DNA of 64,000 nt from Blastococcus_B deserti (GCF_042682525.1 NZ_JBHUHP010000004.1:186001-250000), one strand, 5' to 3'. Positions 10,178-19,040 are shown, numbered from the stretch's first letter. The notes: generated by a model not told the origin, from the letters alone. Numbers and translations are program-made.

Positions 10178-11667
10178 CCGCCGTGCTCCCGGGCCCAGGC
10201 CTGGGTGAACGTCTCCCGCGGCGGGGTCGGCAGGTCGCGGGTGCGGGTCCACTTCGACGCCGGCGGCGGCAGGACGGCGGGCAGGGTGGCCTTCCCGCGG
10301 GCGAGCAGGCGCCCCAGGCCCGCGGCGCGCTGGGCCGCCCGCCACAGCCGCGGGCGGGACATGGCCCGGGCGAGCGCCCGGAAGGCGACCGCCTCCGGCG
10401 TCGTCCGTTCCTGCGCCTCGACGTGCTCGGCGCGCAGGTGGACCAGGATCGACGGGATGTCGATGGCGACCGGGCAGGCGTCGTAGCAGGCGCCGCACAG
10501 GGAGCTGGCGTAGGGCAGCGAGGCGTTGTCCTCGATCCCGGTCAGCTGCGGTGACAGGACGGCGCCGATCGGGCCCGGGTAGACCGAGCCGTAGGCGTGC
10601 CCGCCGGCCCGCTCGTACACCGGGCAGACGTTGAGGCAGGCCGAGCAGCGGATGCAGTGCAGCGCCGCGCGCCCCACCTCGTCCGCGAGGACCGCCGTCC
10701 GGCCGTTGTCGACCAGCACCAGGTGGAACTCCTGCGGGCCGTCGCCGGGGGTCACGCCCGCCCACAGCGAGGTGTAGGGGTTCATCCGCTCGCCGGTGGA
10801 GGAGCGGGGGAGCAGCTGCAGGAAGACCGCGAGGTCGCGCCAGCTGGGCACCACCTTCTCGATGCCCATGACCGTGATCAGCGTCTGCGGCAGGGTGAGG
10901 CACATCCGGCCGTTGCCCTCGGACTCCACGACGGCGAGGGTGCCGGTCTCGGCCACGGCGAAGTTGGCGCCGCTGATGGCGACCCGGGCGCGGAGGAACC
11001 GCTCGCGCAGGTGGGCGCGGGCGGCCATCGCGAGCCTGCGCGGCTCGTCGGTGAGGCCGGGATCGACGCCTGGCATGGTGCGCAGGAAGATCTCGCGGAT
11101 CTCGGCCCGGTTCTTGTGGATCGCTGGAACCAGGATGTGCGACGGCTTGTCCTCGCCCAGCTGCACGATGAGCTCGGCCAGGTCGGTCTCGTGCGCGGCG
11201 ATGCCCGCGGCCTCCAAGGCCTCGTTCAGGCCGATCTCCTGGGTGGCCATCGACTTGACCTTGACGACCTCGTCGGTGCCGGTGGCCTGGACGAGCCGGG
11301 TGACGATCGCGTTGGCCTCGGCGGCGTCGCGGGCCCAGTGCACCGAGCCGCCGCGGGCGGTGACCTGCTCCTCGAGCGCGACCAGGTGCTCGTCGAGGCG
11401 GGCCATGGTCGCGGCTTTGAGCGCGCTGCCGGCCGCGCGCAGCTGCTCCCAGTCGGGCACCTCGCCGACGACCGCGGCCCGCTTGGCGCGGATGGTCGCC
11501 GTCGCGTGCCCGAGGTTGGCCCGCAGCTGCCCGTCGCGCAGCGAGTCGCGCGCGGCGTCGGGGAACGACCGGTCGCCCCGAAGGTGGCCGATCCCCGCCG
11601 GGGCGGTGGGGAGGGTGGGCCGTTGCGCGGTGGGCAGCGTCGGCATGCCGAGGTCCACGGCGCTCAT
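10174..11667 (-). CDS. lutB: L-lactate utilisation iron-sulfur protein LutB
   Basis: 497 residues. LutB carries the iron-sulfur clusters of the LutABC lactate oxidation complex. An N-terminal LUD domain (NFAVAETGTLAVVESEGNG at about 240) is followed by two ferredoxin-type cysteine sets, CIRCSACLNVCPVY and CGACYDACPV, sufficient for two [4Fe-4S] clusters. It is 73 bases downstream of lutA, and that gap holds repeats that may be regulatory; its stop overlaps lutC. Confidence 0.95.
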   Translation of the reverse strand: MSAVDLGMPTLPTAQRPTLPTAPAGIGHLRGDRSFPDAARDSLRDGQLRANLGHATATIRAKRAAVVGEVPDWEQLRAAGSALKAATMARLDEHLVALEEQVTARGGSVHWARDAAEANAIVTRLVQATGTDEVVKVKSMATQEIGLNEALEAAGIAAHETDLAELIVQLGEDKPSHILVPAIHKNRAEIREIFLRTMPGVDPGLTDEPRRLAMAARAHLRERFLRARVAISGANFAVAETGTLAVVESEGNGRMCLTLPQTLITVMGIEKVVPSWRDLAVFLQLLPRSSTGERMNPYTSLWAGVTPGDGPQEFHLVLVDNGRTAVLADEVGRAALHCIRCSACLNVCPVYERAGGHAYGSVYPGPIGAVLSPQLTGIEDNASLPYASSLCGACYDACPVAIDIPSILVHLRAEHVEAQERTTPEAVAFRALARAMSRPRLWRAAQRAAGLGRLLARGKATLPAVLPPPASKWTRTRDLPTPPRETFTQAWAREHGG

Positions 11668-11671
11668 CGCC

Positions 11672-11725
11672 CGTTCCCGCTTTCTGTACCGACAGCTGAA
11701 GGGAACGGCGCAGCTTTCTGTACCG
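11672..11725. promoter_or_regulatory. Direct and inverted repeats in the lutA-lutB gap
   Basis: GCTTTCTGTACCG occurs exactly twice, at 11679-11691 and 11713-11725 (34 bases apart). Around the first copy an inverted pair CGTTCCC (11672-11678) and GGGAACG (11701-11707) could form a hairpin. Together they fill most of the 73-base gap inside the lut operon. They could be an internal operator or an RNA element; no known factor is assigned. Confidence 0.5.
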
Positions 11726-11740
11726 GAAGCCGGATCGGGG

Positions 11741-12529
11741 TCATGTCGGCACCGCCGGGCTGGTGGACTGCTGGGGGGTCACGGCGTCCTCCGTGGAGGC
11801 GAGGATCTCGGCGAGGTGGACGGTGCGGGTTCCCGAGCGGAGCCGGGAGAGGCCGCCGCCGATGTGCATCAGGCAGGACGCGTCGCCGGCGGTGCAGACC
11901 TCGGCGTGCGTCGAGAGCACGTTGGCCATCTTGTCGGTGAGCATCGCCGTCGAGGTCTCCGCGTTCTTCACCGCGAAGGTGCCGCCGAAGCCGCAGCACT
12001 GGTCGGCGGCGGGCAGCTCCACCAGATCGAGCCCGCGGACGGCCCGCAGCAGCCGCAGCGGCCGGTCGCCGACCCGCAGCATCCGCAGGGAGTGGCAGGT
12101 CGGGTGGTAGGTGACCCGGTGCGGGTAGTAGGCGCCGACGTCGGTCACGCCCAGGACGTCGACCAGGAACTGCGACAGCTCGTACGTCCGGTCGGCCAGC
12201 GCCGCGGCGTCGTCGGCGAGTGCGTGCTCCCCGGCCCGGCGGGCGACGGCCGCCTGCTGGTGGTGGATCGAGGCCACGCACGACCCGGAGGGGGCGACGA
12301 TCGCCTCGACACCCGACGACAGGGCTCCGGCGAAGGCCCGGACGTGGTTGGCGACGATCGGCACGGCCTCGCGCCGGTAGCCGGTGTTGACGTGCATCTG
12401 GCCGCAGCAGCTTTGGCCGGGGGGGACGACGACCTCGTGGCCGAGCCGTTCCAGCAGGACGGCGGTCGCCCGCGCCACCTGCGGGACCATCGTGTCCACC
12501 AGGCAGGTGGCGAACAGTGCGACCTTCAC
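11741..12529 (-). CDS. lutA: L-lactate utilisation protein LutA (CCG-domain iron-sulfur protein)
   Basis: 262 residues. LutA belongs to the heterodisulfide-reductase-like CCG-domain family and forms the lactate oxidation complex with LutB and LutC. Two cysteine-rich repeats are seen: SCCGQMHVNTG (about 40) and QCCGFGGTFAVKN (about 180), with intervening CHSLRML and a C-terminal DASCLMHIGG. The ATG at 12529 overlaps the regulator stop (ATGA). Confidence 0.95.
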   Translation of the reverse strand: MKVALFATCLVDTMVPQVARATAVLLERLGHEVVVPPGQSCCGQMHVNTGYRREAVPIVANHVRAFAGALSSGVEAIVAPSGSCVASIHHQQAAVARRAGEHALADDAAALADRTYELSQFLVDVLGVTDVGAYYPHRVTYHPTCHSLRMLRVGDRPLRLLRAVRGLDLVELPAADQCCGFGGTFAVKNAETSTAMLTDKMANVLSTHAEVCTAGDASCLMHIGGGLSRLRSGTRTVHLAEILASTEDAVTPQQSTSPAVPT

Positions 12530-13566
12530 GGCGTGCCCTTCCGTGCGGGACCCGGACGCCGGACCATGCTCGACTCCCGGACGACGAGCTGCGGCTCGAA
12601 CAGCAGCTGCTCGTGGCGGTGCCCCTCGTTGCGGGCCTCATCGAGCAGCAGTTCCGCGGCGCGCCGGCCCAGCTCGTGCCGCGGCTTGCGCACCGACGAC
12701 AACGGCACCGCGGCCGCCGCCGCGAAGTCGATGTCGTCGTAGCCGACGATGGCGAAGTCGTCGGGCACGCGCATCCCGTGCCGGACCATCTCCTGCAGCA
12801 TGCCCAGCGCGACCAGGTCGTTGGCGCAGATGGCGGCGGTGGGCCGGCGGGCGGCCGGCATCCCGATGATCTGCTCGCCGGCCTGGCGCCCGGCCGCGAC
12901 CGTCAGCTTCTCGGGCGACATCACCGTGAGCCCGTCGTCGGATCCGCACGCCTCCCGCACGGCGAGCTCGACGCCCTCGTGCCGCTCGTGCACCTGGGGC
13001 AGGCCCGACGAGCCGCCGACGAAGGCGAGCCGCCGGTGACCCCGCTCCAGCAGGTGGTCGGCGGCCAGCCGCCCGCCCAGGACGTCGTCCACCGCGACGG
13101 CGCACTGGTCCGGCCCGGTGGCCCGGCGGTCCAGCAGGACCACCGGGACCCCGCGGCTGCGCAGCGCGTCCAGGGCGGGGGACAGGTCCGCGGTCGGGGT
13201 GATGAGGACACCCTGCACGCGCTGCTCGGCCAGGACGTCGAGGTGCGCGGACTCCTTGGCCGGGACGTCGTCGGAGTTGCACAGGATGACCGCGAGACCG
13301 GCGGCGTTGGCGATCTCCTCGACGCCGCGCGAGACGTCGGTGAAGAACGGGTTGGCGATGTCGAGGACGACCAGGCCGATGGTCCGGCTGCGGCCGGCGC
13401 GCAGGTGCCGGGCCGACTCGTTGCGGACGAAGCCGAGCGCCGCGATGGCGTCCAGGACCCGCTGACGGGTTCCCTCGCTCACCGTCTCGGGCCGGTTGAG
13501 GACGTTGCTGACGGTCCCGACCGAGACCCCGGCGTGCCCGGCGACGTCCCGGATGCTGGCGGTCAG
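12526..13566 (-). CDS. LacI-family regulator of the rhamnose/lactate genes
   Basis: 346 residues if it starts at a CTG at 13566, which is preceded by AGGAGG. The helix-turn-helix IRDVAGHAGVSVGTVSNVLN begins right there, as expected for a LacI protein, and a sugar-binding periplasmic-like domain follows. No ATG, GTG or TTG lies nearby; the next in-frame candidate is a GTG at 13659, but that lies upstream of a TTGACA on the minus strand (13635-13630) and would give a tail of no known homology. CTG is therefore my choice. It heads lutABC and diverges from the rha genes, so it is the likely rhamnose-pathway repressor. Confidence 0.9.
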   Translation of the reverse strand: MTASIRDVAGHAGVSVGTVSNVLNRPETVSEGTRQRVLDAIAALGFVRNESARHLRAGRSRTIGLVVLDIANPFFTDVSRGVEEIANAAGLAVILCNSDDVPAKESAHLDVLAEQRVQGVLITPTADLSPALDALRSRGVPVVLLDRRATGPDQCAVAVDDVLGGRLAADHLLERGHRRLAFVGGSSGLPQVHERHEGVELAVREACGSDDGLTVMSPEKLTVAAGRQAGEQIIGMPAARRPTAAICANDLVALGMLQEMVRHGMRVPDDFAIVGYDDIDFAAAAAVPLSSVRKPRHELGRRAAELLLDEARNEGHRHEQLLFEPQLVVRESSMVRRPGPARKGTP

Positions 13567-13622
13567 GGCTCCTCCTGTGGTCGCGGACGCACCGTCCGTG
13601 GCTGGAATGGTGCCCGCCGGCC

Positions 13623-13745
13623 TGAAACGTGTCAACGCGGCCTGAGCCGCCCAGGTCACGCGTGGGGAACGGCGCGAGGGTGACGGTTGACACGTTCCCA
13701 GCAGCGTCTCTATGGTCTGCGCCACAACGACGATGAATCGTTTCA
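13623..13745. promoter_or_regulatory. Divergent rha/lacI-lut control region with promoter and three LacI-type operators
   Basis: A strong plus-strand promoter is visible: TTGACA at 13687-13692, 18-base spacer, TATGGT at 13711-13716. Three sites share the LacI-type pattern TGAAnCGTnTCA with a central CG: TGAAACGTGTCA (13623-13634), GGGAACGTGTCA on the minus strand (13688-13699) and TGAATCGTTTCA (13734-13745). The first overlaps a minus-strand TTGACA (13635-13630) for lacI-lut; the second covers the rha -35; the third lies just after the expected rha start point. This layout suits repression of both arms by the adjacent LacI protein. Confidence 0.7.
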
Positions 13746-13764
13746 TCCGATGGAGGCGGTCAGC

Positions 13765-15318
13765 GTGGAACACGCCCCGGCACCACCCCTGGACGGCGAA
13801 GCAGGGCCGAGGCCCGTCGTCCTGGCGCTCGAGGACGTGAGCAAGTACTTCGGGGCGGTGGCCGCGCTGCGCGGTGCCCGCCTCGAGCTCCGCGCCGGCG
13901 AGGCCCACGCCCTGGTCGGGGAGAACGGCGCCGGGAAGTCCACGCTGGTCAAGATCCTCGCCGGCGTGCACGGGCCCGACACCGGCCGCGTGCTGCTCGA
14001 CGGCGCGCCGGTCACCCTCGACAACCCCGCCGCCGCCCGGGCGGCCGGCATCGCGGTCATCTACCAGGAGCCCACGCTGTTCCCGGACCTGTCGGTCGCG
14101 GAGAACATCTTCATGGGCCGGCAGCCCCTGACGACGGGCCGGCGGATCGACCGCAGGGAGCTGGCGGCCCGTTGCCGGGCGCTGTTCGAGCGCCTCGGCG
14201 TCCACCTCGACCCCGACCGCCCCGCGCGCGGGCTCTCGATCGCCGACCAGCAGATGGTCGAGATCGCGAAGGCGCTGTCGTTCGACGCCCGGGTGCTGGT
14301 GATGGACGAGCCGACGGCCGCGCTCTCCGGGGTCGAGGTGGAGCGGCTGTTCACCGTCGCCCGCTCCCTGCGGGACGACGGCGCCGCGGTCCTGTTCATC
14401 TCGCACCGGTTCGACGAGGTCTTCGACCTCTGCGACCGGATCACCGTCATGCGGGACGGGCAGTGGGTCTCCACCGACGCGGCCACCGATCTCACCGTCG
14501 ACCAGGTGGTCCGCCGGATGGTCGGCCGCGAGGTCGCCTCCCTGTTCCCGAAGATCGACGTGGAGCCCGGTGAGGTGGTGCTCGAGGTCCGGGGGCTGAC
14601 CCGCCTGGGCGTGTTCGCCGACGTCTCCTTCGACGTCCGTGCGGGCGAGATCGTCGCGCTCGCCGGTCTCGTCGGGGCCGGCCGCAGCGAGGTCGTGCGG
14701 GCCGTGTTCGGCGTCGACGCCTACGACTCGGGCTCCGTGCGCGTCTCGGGGCGCGAGCTGCGCAAGGGGAGCCCGGCCGCCGCCATGGCCGCCGGGCTGG
14801 CCCTGGTCCCGGAGGACCGCCGCCAGCAGGGGCTGGTCATGGAGCTCTCGGTCGAGCGCAACGCGACGCTCACCCGCCGCTGGAAGCTCGCCCGCTTCGG
14901 CCTCCTCTCCTCCCGCGGGGAGCGCGCCACGGCGGCCGACTGGGCCAGGCGCATGCAGGTCAAGGCCGGAAAGCTCTCCGACCCGGTGTCGACCCTGTCG
15001 GGCGGCAACCAGCAGAAGGTCGTCCTCGCCAAGTGGCTGTCGACCGAGCCCCGCGTGCTGATCGTCGACGAGCCCACCCGGGGCATCGACGTCGGCACCA
15101 AGGCCGAGGTCCACCGGCTGCTCTCGCAGCTCGCCGCCGACGGGATGGCCGTCGTCATGGTCTCCAGCGAACTCCCGGAGGTGCTCGGGATGGCCGACCG
15201 CGTCCTGGTCATGCACGAGGGCCGCCTCGTCGACGACATCCCGCGCGCCCGCGCGGACGAGAGCAGCGTCATGCTGGCCGCCACCGGTCAGGCCGGCCGC
15301 GCGGTGGTGGCGTCGTGA
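13765..15318 (+). CDS. rhaT: Rhamnose ABC transporter, ATP-binding protein
   Basis: 517 residues from a GTG at 13765 that sits 8 bases after GGAGG; an ATG at 13750 exists but would have no ribosome-binding site and would abut the operator. Two fused ABC domains are seen, as in sugar importers of the RbsA/RhaT type: the first with GENGAGKST (Walker A) and LVMDEPTAALS (Walker B), the second with the degenerate A-loop LVGAGRSEVV, the LSGGNQQKV signature and LIVDEPTRGIDV. The symbol follows rhizobial usage, where RhaT is the ATPase; it is not the E. coli permease. Confidence 0.92.
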   Translation: MEHAPAPPLDGEAGPRPVVLALEDVSKYFGAVAALRGARLELRAGEAHALVGENGAGKSTLVKILAGVHGPDTGRVLLDGAPVTLDNPAAARAAGIAVIYQEPTLFPDLSVAENIFMGRQPLTTGRRIDRRELAARCRALFERLGVHLDPDRPARGLSIADQQMVEIAKALSFDARVLVMDEPTAALSGVEVERLFTVARSLRDDGAAVLFISHRFDEVFDLCDRITVMRDGQWVSTDAATDLTVDQVVRRMVGREVASLFPKIDVEPGEVVLEVRGLTRLGVFADVSFDVRAGEIVALAGLVGAGRSEVVRAVFGVDAYDSGSVRVSGRELRKGSPAAAMAAGLALVPEDRRQQGLVMELSVERNATLTRRWKLARFGLLSSRGERATAADWARRMQVKAGKLSDPVSTLSGGNQQKVVLAKWLSTEPRVLIVDEPTRGIDVGTKAEVHRLLSQLAADGMAVVMVSSELPEVLGMADRVLVMHEGRLVDDIPRARADESSVMLAATGQAGRAVVAS

Positions 15319-16382
15319 GCGCCCCCACCACCCAGGCGCCGGCCCCGGTCGACGCCGCGCCGGAGCACACCGGCACCCGTGGCGCGACGCTGGTGCAGCG
15401 GCTCGTCGTCGTCCGCGAGCTCGGCATCCTGGCGGCCCTGCTGCTGCTGGTCGTGGTCACGGTGATCGCCAACCCGAGGTTCCTGTCGGGGCAGAACGTC
15501 CGCGACCTGCTGTTGTCGGCGTCGATCCTCACGGTCCTGGCGGCCGGCCAGACGATCGTGATCATCACCCGCAACGTCGACCTCTCGGTCGGCTCGGTGC
15601 TCGGCCTCTCCGCCTACGCCTCCGGCACGCTGCTGGTGAACGCGCCCGGGACGCCGGTGGTCCTCGTCGTCCTGGCGGGTATGGCGGTGGGCGCGCTGTG
15701 CGGGGTCCTCAACGGGGCGATCGTGGCGGTCGCCAAGGTCCCGTCGCTCGTCGTCACGCTCGGCACGCTGTACGCCTTCCGGGGGCTGGACTCGCTGTGG
15801 GCGAGCACCAGCGACCGGCTCCAGATCAACGCCGCCGACCTCCCGGCGGGCTTCAAGGCTCTCGGCGGAGGACGGCTGCTGGGTATCCCGGTGCTGTTCC
15901 TCATCGCGCTGGCCGTGGTGCTGCTGGTGGGGTACCACCTGCGGAACTACCGCAGCGGGCGGGAGCTGTACGGCATCGGCTCCGATCCCGACGCCGCGCG
16001 GCTGTCGGGCATCCCGGTGGGGCGCCGGGTCTTCGCCGCCTTCGCGGTGAACGGCGCACTCGCCGGTCTGGCGGGCGTGCTCTACGCCGCCCGGTTCCAG
16101 ACCCTCGACGCCACCGCCGGCACCGGGCAGGAGCTGCTGGTCGTGGCGGCGGCCGTGGTCGGGGGCGTGGCCATCTTCGGCGGCAGCGGGTCGGTCTACG
16201 GCGCCGCGCTGGGCGCCCTGCTGCTCACCACGATCGGCGCCGCGCTGCCGCAGCTGGGGCTCAACCCGTTCTGGCGGGAGGCCGCCGTGGGCGGGCTGAT
16301 CCTCGCCGCCATCGTCCTGGACCGGACGCTCTCGCTGCGCCTGGCCCGCCGCCTCCGAGGGAGGAACCTCCGTGGCAGTTGA
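15315..16382 (+). CDS. rhaP: Rhamnose ABC transporter, permease 1
   Basis: 355 residues from a GTG overlapping the ATPase stop (GTGA). It is a BPD_transp_2-type sugar permease with about eight to ten hydrophobic segments; IVIITRNVDLSVGSVLGLSA and the PSLVVTLGTLYAFRG segment are typical of RbsC-like permeases, and AAVVGGVAIFGGSGSVYGA is the conserved glycine-rich loop near the C-terminus. It pairs with the following permease to form the membrane channel. Confidence 0.9.
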   Translation: MSAPTTQAPAPVDAAPEHTGTRGATLVQRLVVVRELGILAALLLLVVVTVIANPRFLSGQNVRDLLLSASILTVLAAGQTIVIITRNVDLSVGSVLGLSAYASGTLLVNAPGTPVVLVVLAGMAVGALCGVLNGAIVAVAKVPSLVVTLGTLYAFRGLDSLWASTSDRLQINAADLPAGFKALGGGRLLGIPVLFLIALAVVLLVGYHLRNYRSGRELYGIGSDPDAARLSGIPVGRRVFAAFAVNGALAGLAGVLYAARFQTLDATAGTGQELLVVAAAVVGGVAIFGGSGSVYGAALGALLLTTIGAALPQLGLNPFWREAAVGGLILAAIVLDRTLSLRLARRLRGRNLRGS

Positions 16383-17415
16383 CACCGCCCCGGCCACGCC
16401 CGCTGGTCAGGCCCCCGCCCGGCGGCCGGCGCCGTCGTCGCGGCTGCGCCTGCTCGGCACCGGCGACGGCGTGATCACGCTGGTCCTGGTCGCGTTCCTG
16501 CTGGTCGCCTCGTTCGCCGTGGAGGGGTTCGCCTCCTCGCGCAACACCGGCTTCCTGCTCCTGGACGTCGTCGTGATCGTGCTGATCGCGCTTCCGCTGA
16601 CCCTCGTCATCGTCACCGGCGAGATCGACCTGTCCGTCGCCAGCACGGTCGGCCTGACCAGCGCGGTCATGGGCCAGCTCTGGTACGCAGGTCTCGCCCT
16701 CGAGCTGATCATCCCGCTGTGCCTGGTGCTGGGCGCGGTGCTCGGCGCCGTCAACGGCTTCCTCGTCACCCGTCTGGGGCTGCCCTCGCTCGCCGTGACG
16801 ATCGGCACGCTGGCGCTGTACCGGGGTCTGGCGTTCGTCGTCCTCGGCGACCGGGCGGTGGCCGACTTCCCGCGGGCCTGGACCACGTGGGCGCTGAGCA
16901 GCATCGGCGGGACCGGCATCCCGGTCGTCGTCGTCCCGCTGCTGGTGCTCGTGGTGGTCACCGGGGTGGTCCTGCACGCCACCCCGATCGGCCGGTCGCT
17001 GTACGCCATGGGCAACAGCGAGGACGCCGCGCGGTTCAGCGGCATCGACGTGGGTCGCACCAAGTTCTGGCTGTTCGTCGTCACCGGCGTCGTCGCCGCC
17101 CTGGGTGGCGTGTACTGGACGCTGCGCTACGGCAGCGCCCGGGCCGACAACGCCCAGGGCCTCGAGCTGCAGGTCATCGCCGCGATCCTCCTCGGCGGGG
17201 TGTCGATCTTCGGCGGCAGCGGCGGCCTGGTCGGTGTCATCGCCGGGGCGCTGCTGCTCGGCTCGGTGCGCAACGCCCTGCAGTTGGTCAACGTGCCCGC
17301 CGACGTCCTCAACATCGTGACCGGCGTGCTGCTGATCGTCGCCGTCGTGACGCCGCAGGTCGCGGCCCGCGTCCGTGCCCGCCGGCGGCCCCGGGGCCGG
17401 CCGGCCCTCCCATGA
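16372..17415 (+). CDS. rhaQ: Rhamnose ABC transporter, permease 2
   Basis: 347 residues from a GTG after GAGGGAGGAAC, overlapping the end of the first permease by 11 bases. Same fold as its neighbour: LVIVTGEIDLSVASTVGLTS, PSLAVTIGTLALYRGLAFV and LGGVSIFGGSGGLVGV. Two different permeases plus one double ATPase is the expected makeup of the rhizobial-type rhamnose importer. Confidence 0.9.
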   Translation: MAVDTAPATPAGQAPARRPAPSSRLRLLGTGDGVITLVLVAFLLVASFAVEGFASSRNTGFLLLDVVVIVLIALPLTLVIVTGEIDLSVASTVGLTSAVMGQLWYAGLALELIIPLCLVLGAVLGAVNGFLVTRLGLPSLAVTIGTLALYRGLAFVVLGDRAVADFPRAWTTWALSSIGGTGIPVVVVPLLVLVVVTGVVLHATPIGRSLYAMGNSEDAARFSGIDVGRTKFWLFVVTGVVAALGGVYWTLRYGSARADNAQGLELQVIAAILLGGVSIFGGSGGLVGVIAGALLLGSVRNALQLVNVPADVLNIVTGVLLIVAVVTPQVAARVRARRRPRGRPALP

Positions 17416-17503
17416 GCGCACCAACCGTGAGCCCAGTTCGGGGCGCACATCCGTCCACCGACCCCGGCCGCCCCGGCGCCGGCGCACCAGAAAGAGGGAA
17501 CCG

Positions 17504-18589
17504 ATGACCAGCTTCCTGACCAGCCGCCGCGTGCGCGGCGGCCTGACCGGCGTCGCCGTCGCCGCCATGGTGCTCACCACCGCGGCCTGCGGCGGGACCA
17601 CCCGCGGCGAGGACGAGGGCAGCGCCTCGGCCGGCGCGGCGACCGCCTCGGCGAACCCCGACGCGGAGATCCCCGCCGACCTGGCCGTCGCCTTCCTGCC
17701 CAAGCAGGTGAACAACCCCTACTTCGACATCGCCGCCCAGGGCGCCGAGGCCGCGGTGGCCGAGTTCGAGGGCGAGCTGAACGTGACCGGCCCCTCGGAG
17801 GCCAGCGCCTCCTCCCAGGTCAGCTACATCAACACGCTGACCCAGCAGGGGGCGGACGTGATCCTGACGTCGGCCAACGACCCCAACGCCATCTGCAGCG
17901 CGCTGGACCAGGCGCGCTCGGCCGACGCCAAGGTCGTCACGTTCGACTCCGACACCGACCCGGAGTGCCGCGACCTGTTCATCAGCCAGGCGACCACCGA
18001 GGGCATCGCGCAGTCGCAGATCGACCTCATCGCGGAGCAGATCGGCGGCTCCGGCCAGGTGGCGATCCTGTCGGCCACGGCCAACGCGACCAACCAGAAC
18101 GCCTGGATCGAGGTCATGGAGGAGTACGCCGCCGAGGAGTACCCGGACATCGAGATCGTCGCCACGGTGTACGGCGACGACGAGGACGAGAAGTCCTTCC
18201 AGGAGACCCAGGGTCTGCTGCAGACCTACCCGGAGCTCAAGGGCATCATCTCGCCGACCACCGTGGGCATCGCCGCCGCGGCGCGCTACCTGTCCGGCTC
18301 GGAGTACAAGGGCCGGGTGGCACTGACCGGCCTCGGCACCCCGAACCAGATGCGGGAGTTCGTCAAGGACGGAACCGTGACCGCGTTCGCGCTGTGGAAC
18401 CCGGAGGAGCTGGGCTACCTGGCCGCCTACGCCGGGGCCGCCCTGGCCGCCGGCCAGATCACCGGTGCCGAGGGCGAGACCTTCGAGGCCGGTGAGCTCG
18501 GCGGGTACACGATCGAGGAGAACGGCGTCGTCGTCCTCGGCGAGCCCACGGTCTTCAACGCCGACAACATCGACGACTTCGACTTCTGA
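17504..18589 (+). CDS. rhaS: Rhamnose ABC transporter, substrate-binding lipoprotein
   Basis: 361 residues. The N-terminus has basic residues, a hydrophobic stretch and a lipobox ending TTAAC with the lipidated Cys at about residue 28, so the protein is anchored to the outer face of the membrane. The rest is a periplasmic-binding-protein fold (FLPKQVNNPYFDIAAQGAEA, LTSANDPNAIC, TFDSDTDPECRD). The ATG follows AAAGAGGGA. It is separated from the catabolic genes by a strong hairpin, which may let it be made in excess. Confidence 0.92.
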   Translation: MTSFLTSRRVRGGLTGVAVAAMVLTTAACGGTTRGEDEGSASAGAATASANPDAEIPADLAVAFLPKQVNNPYFDIAAQGAEAAVAEFEGELNVTGPSEASASSQVSYINTLTQQGADVILTSANDPNAICSALDQARSADAKVVTFDSDTDPECRDLFISQATTEGIAQSQIDLIAEQIGGSGQVAILSATANATNQNAWIEVMEEYAAEEYPDIEIVATVYGDDEDEKSFQETQGLLQTYPELKGIISPTTVGIAAAARYLSGSEYKGRVALTGLGTPNQMREFVKDGTVTAFALWNPEELGYLAAYAGAALAAGQITGAEGETFEAGELGGYTIEENGVVVLGEPTVFNADNIDDFDF

Positions 18590-18600
18590 GTCGTCAGCTC

Positions 18601-18634
18601 CTGCCGCCGCCGGTCCGCCGGCCGGCGGCGGCAG
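18601..18634 (+). other. Strong intercistronic hairpin between rhaS and rhaM
   Basis: CTGCCGCCGCCGG (18601-18613) pairs perfectly with CCGGCGGCGGCAG (18622-18634) around an 8-base loop. No T-run follows, and the next start codon is 26 bases on, so it is more likely an mRNA-stabilising or attenuating structure at the end of the transporter genes than a full terminator. Confidence 0.75.
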
Positions 18635-18659
18635 GGACCGACCGCGAAGGGAACCGGCC

Positions 18660-19040
18660 GTGCCCCGCGTCTGCTTCACCCTCCAGGTCCGCCCCGACCG
18701 GCTGACCGAGTACCGGGAGCGCCACGCCGCCGTCTGGCCCGAGATGCTGCGCGCCCTGCGCGACGCCGGCTGGCACGACTACCAGCTCTTCCTGCGCGAG
18801 GACGGCCTGCTCGTCGGGATCGTCGAGACCGACGACTCCGCTGGTGGACTGGCCGCCGCGCAGGCCGCCATGGACGCGACCGACGTCAGCGCCCGCTGGG
18901 AAGCGGAGATGGCGCCCTTCTTCGACCTGCCCGGCGGCCGCGACGGCCGGGACAAGACCGAACTCGACCTCGTCTTCGACCTCGACGCCCAGCTCGCGGC
19001 CCTCGAGGAGACCACCGCACCGATCGGAGAGACCCCGTGA
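18660..19040 (+). CDS. rhaM: L-rhamnose mutarotase
   Basis: 126 residues from a GTG. RhaM interconverts alpha and beta L-rhamnose anomers. YRERHAAVWPEMLRAL holds the catalytic His and the conserved WPEM, and WHDYQLFLREDGLLVG follows. The E. coli enzyme is near 104 residues; this one carries about 20 extra C-terminal residues rich in acidic and Leu residues. Its stop overlaps the start of rhaI (GTGA), so the two are coupled. Confidence 0.9.
   Translation: MPRVCFTLQVRPDRLTEYRERHAAVWPEMLRALRDAGWHDYQLFLREDGLLVGIVETDDSAGGLAAAQAAMDATDVSARWEAEMAPFFDLPGGRDGRDKTELDLVFDLDAQLAALEETTAPIGETP

Noticed and set aside
13687..13764. Earlier start (ATG at 13687 or 13750) for the rhamnose ATPase
   Set aside because: The first is inside the promoter and the second has no ribosome-binding site; GTG at 13765 follows GGAGG at good spacing.
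18601..18634. Rho-independent terminator after rhaS
   Set aside because: The stem is strong but no run of T follows and the operon clearly continues into rhaM 26 bases later.
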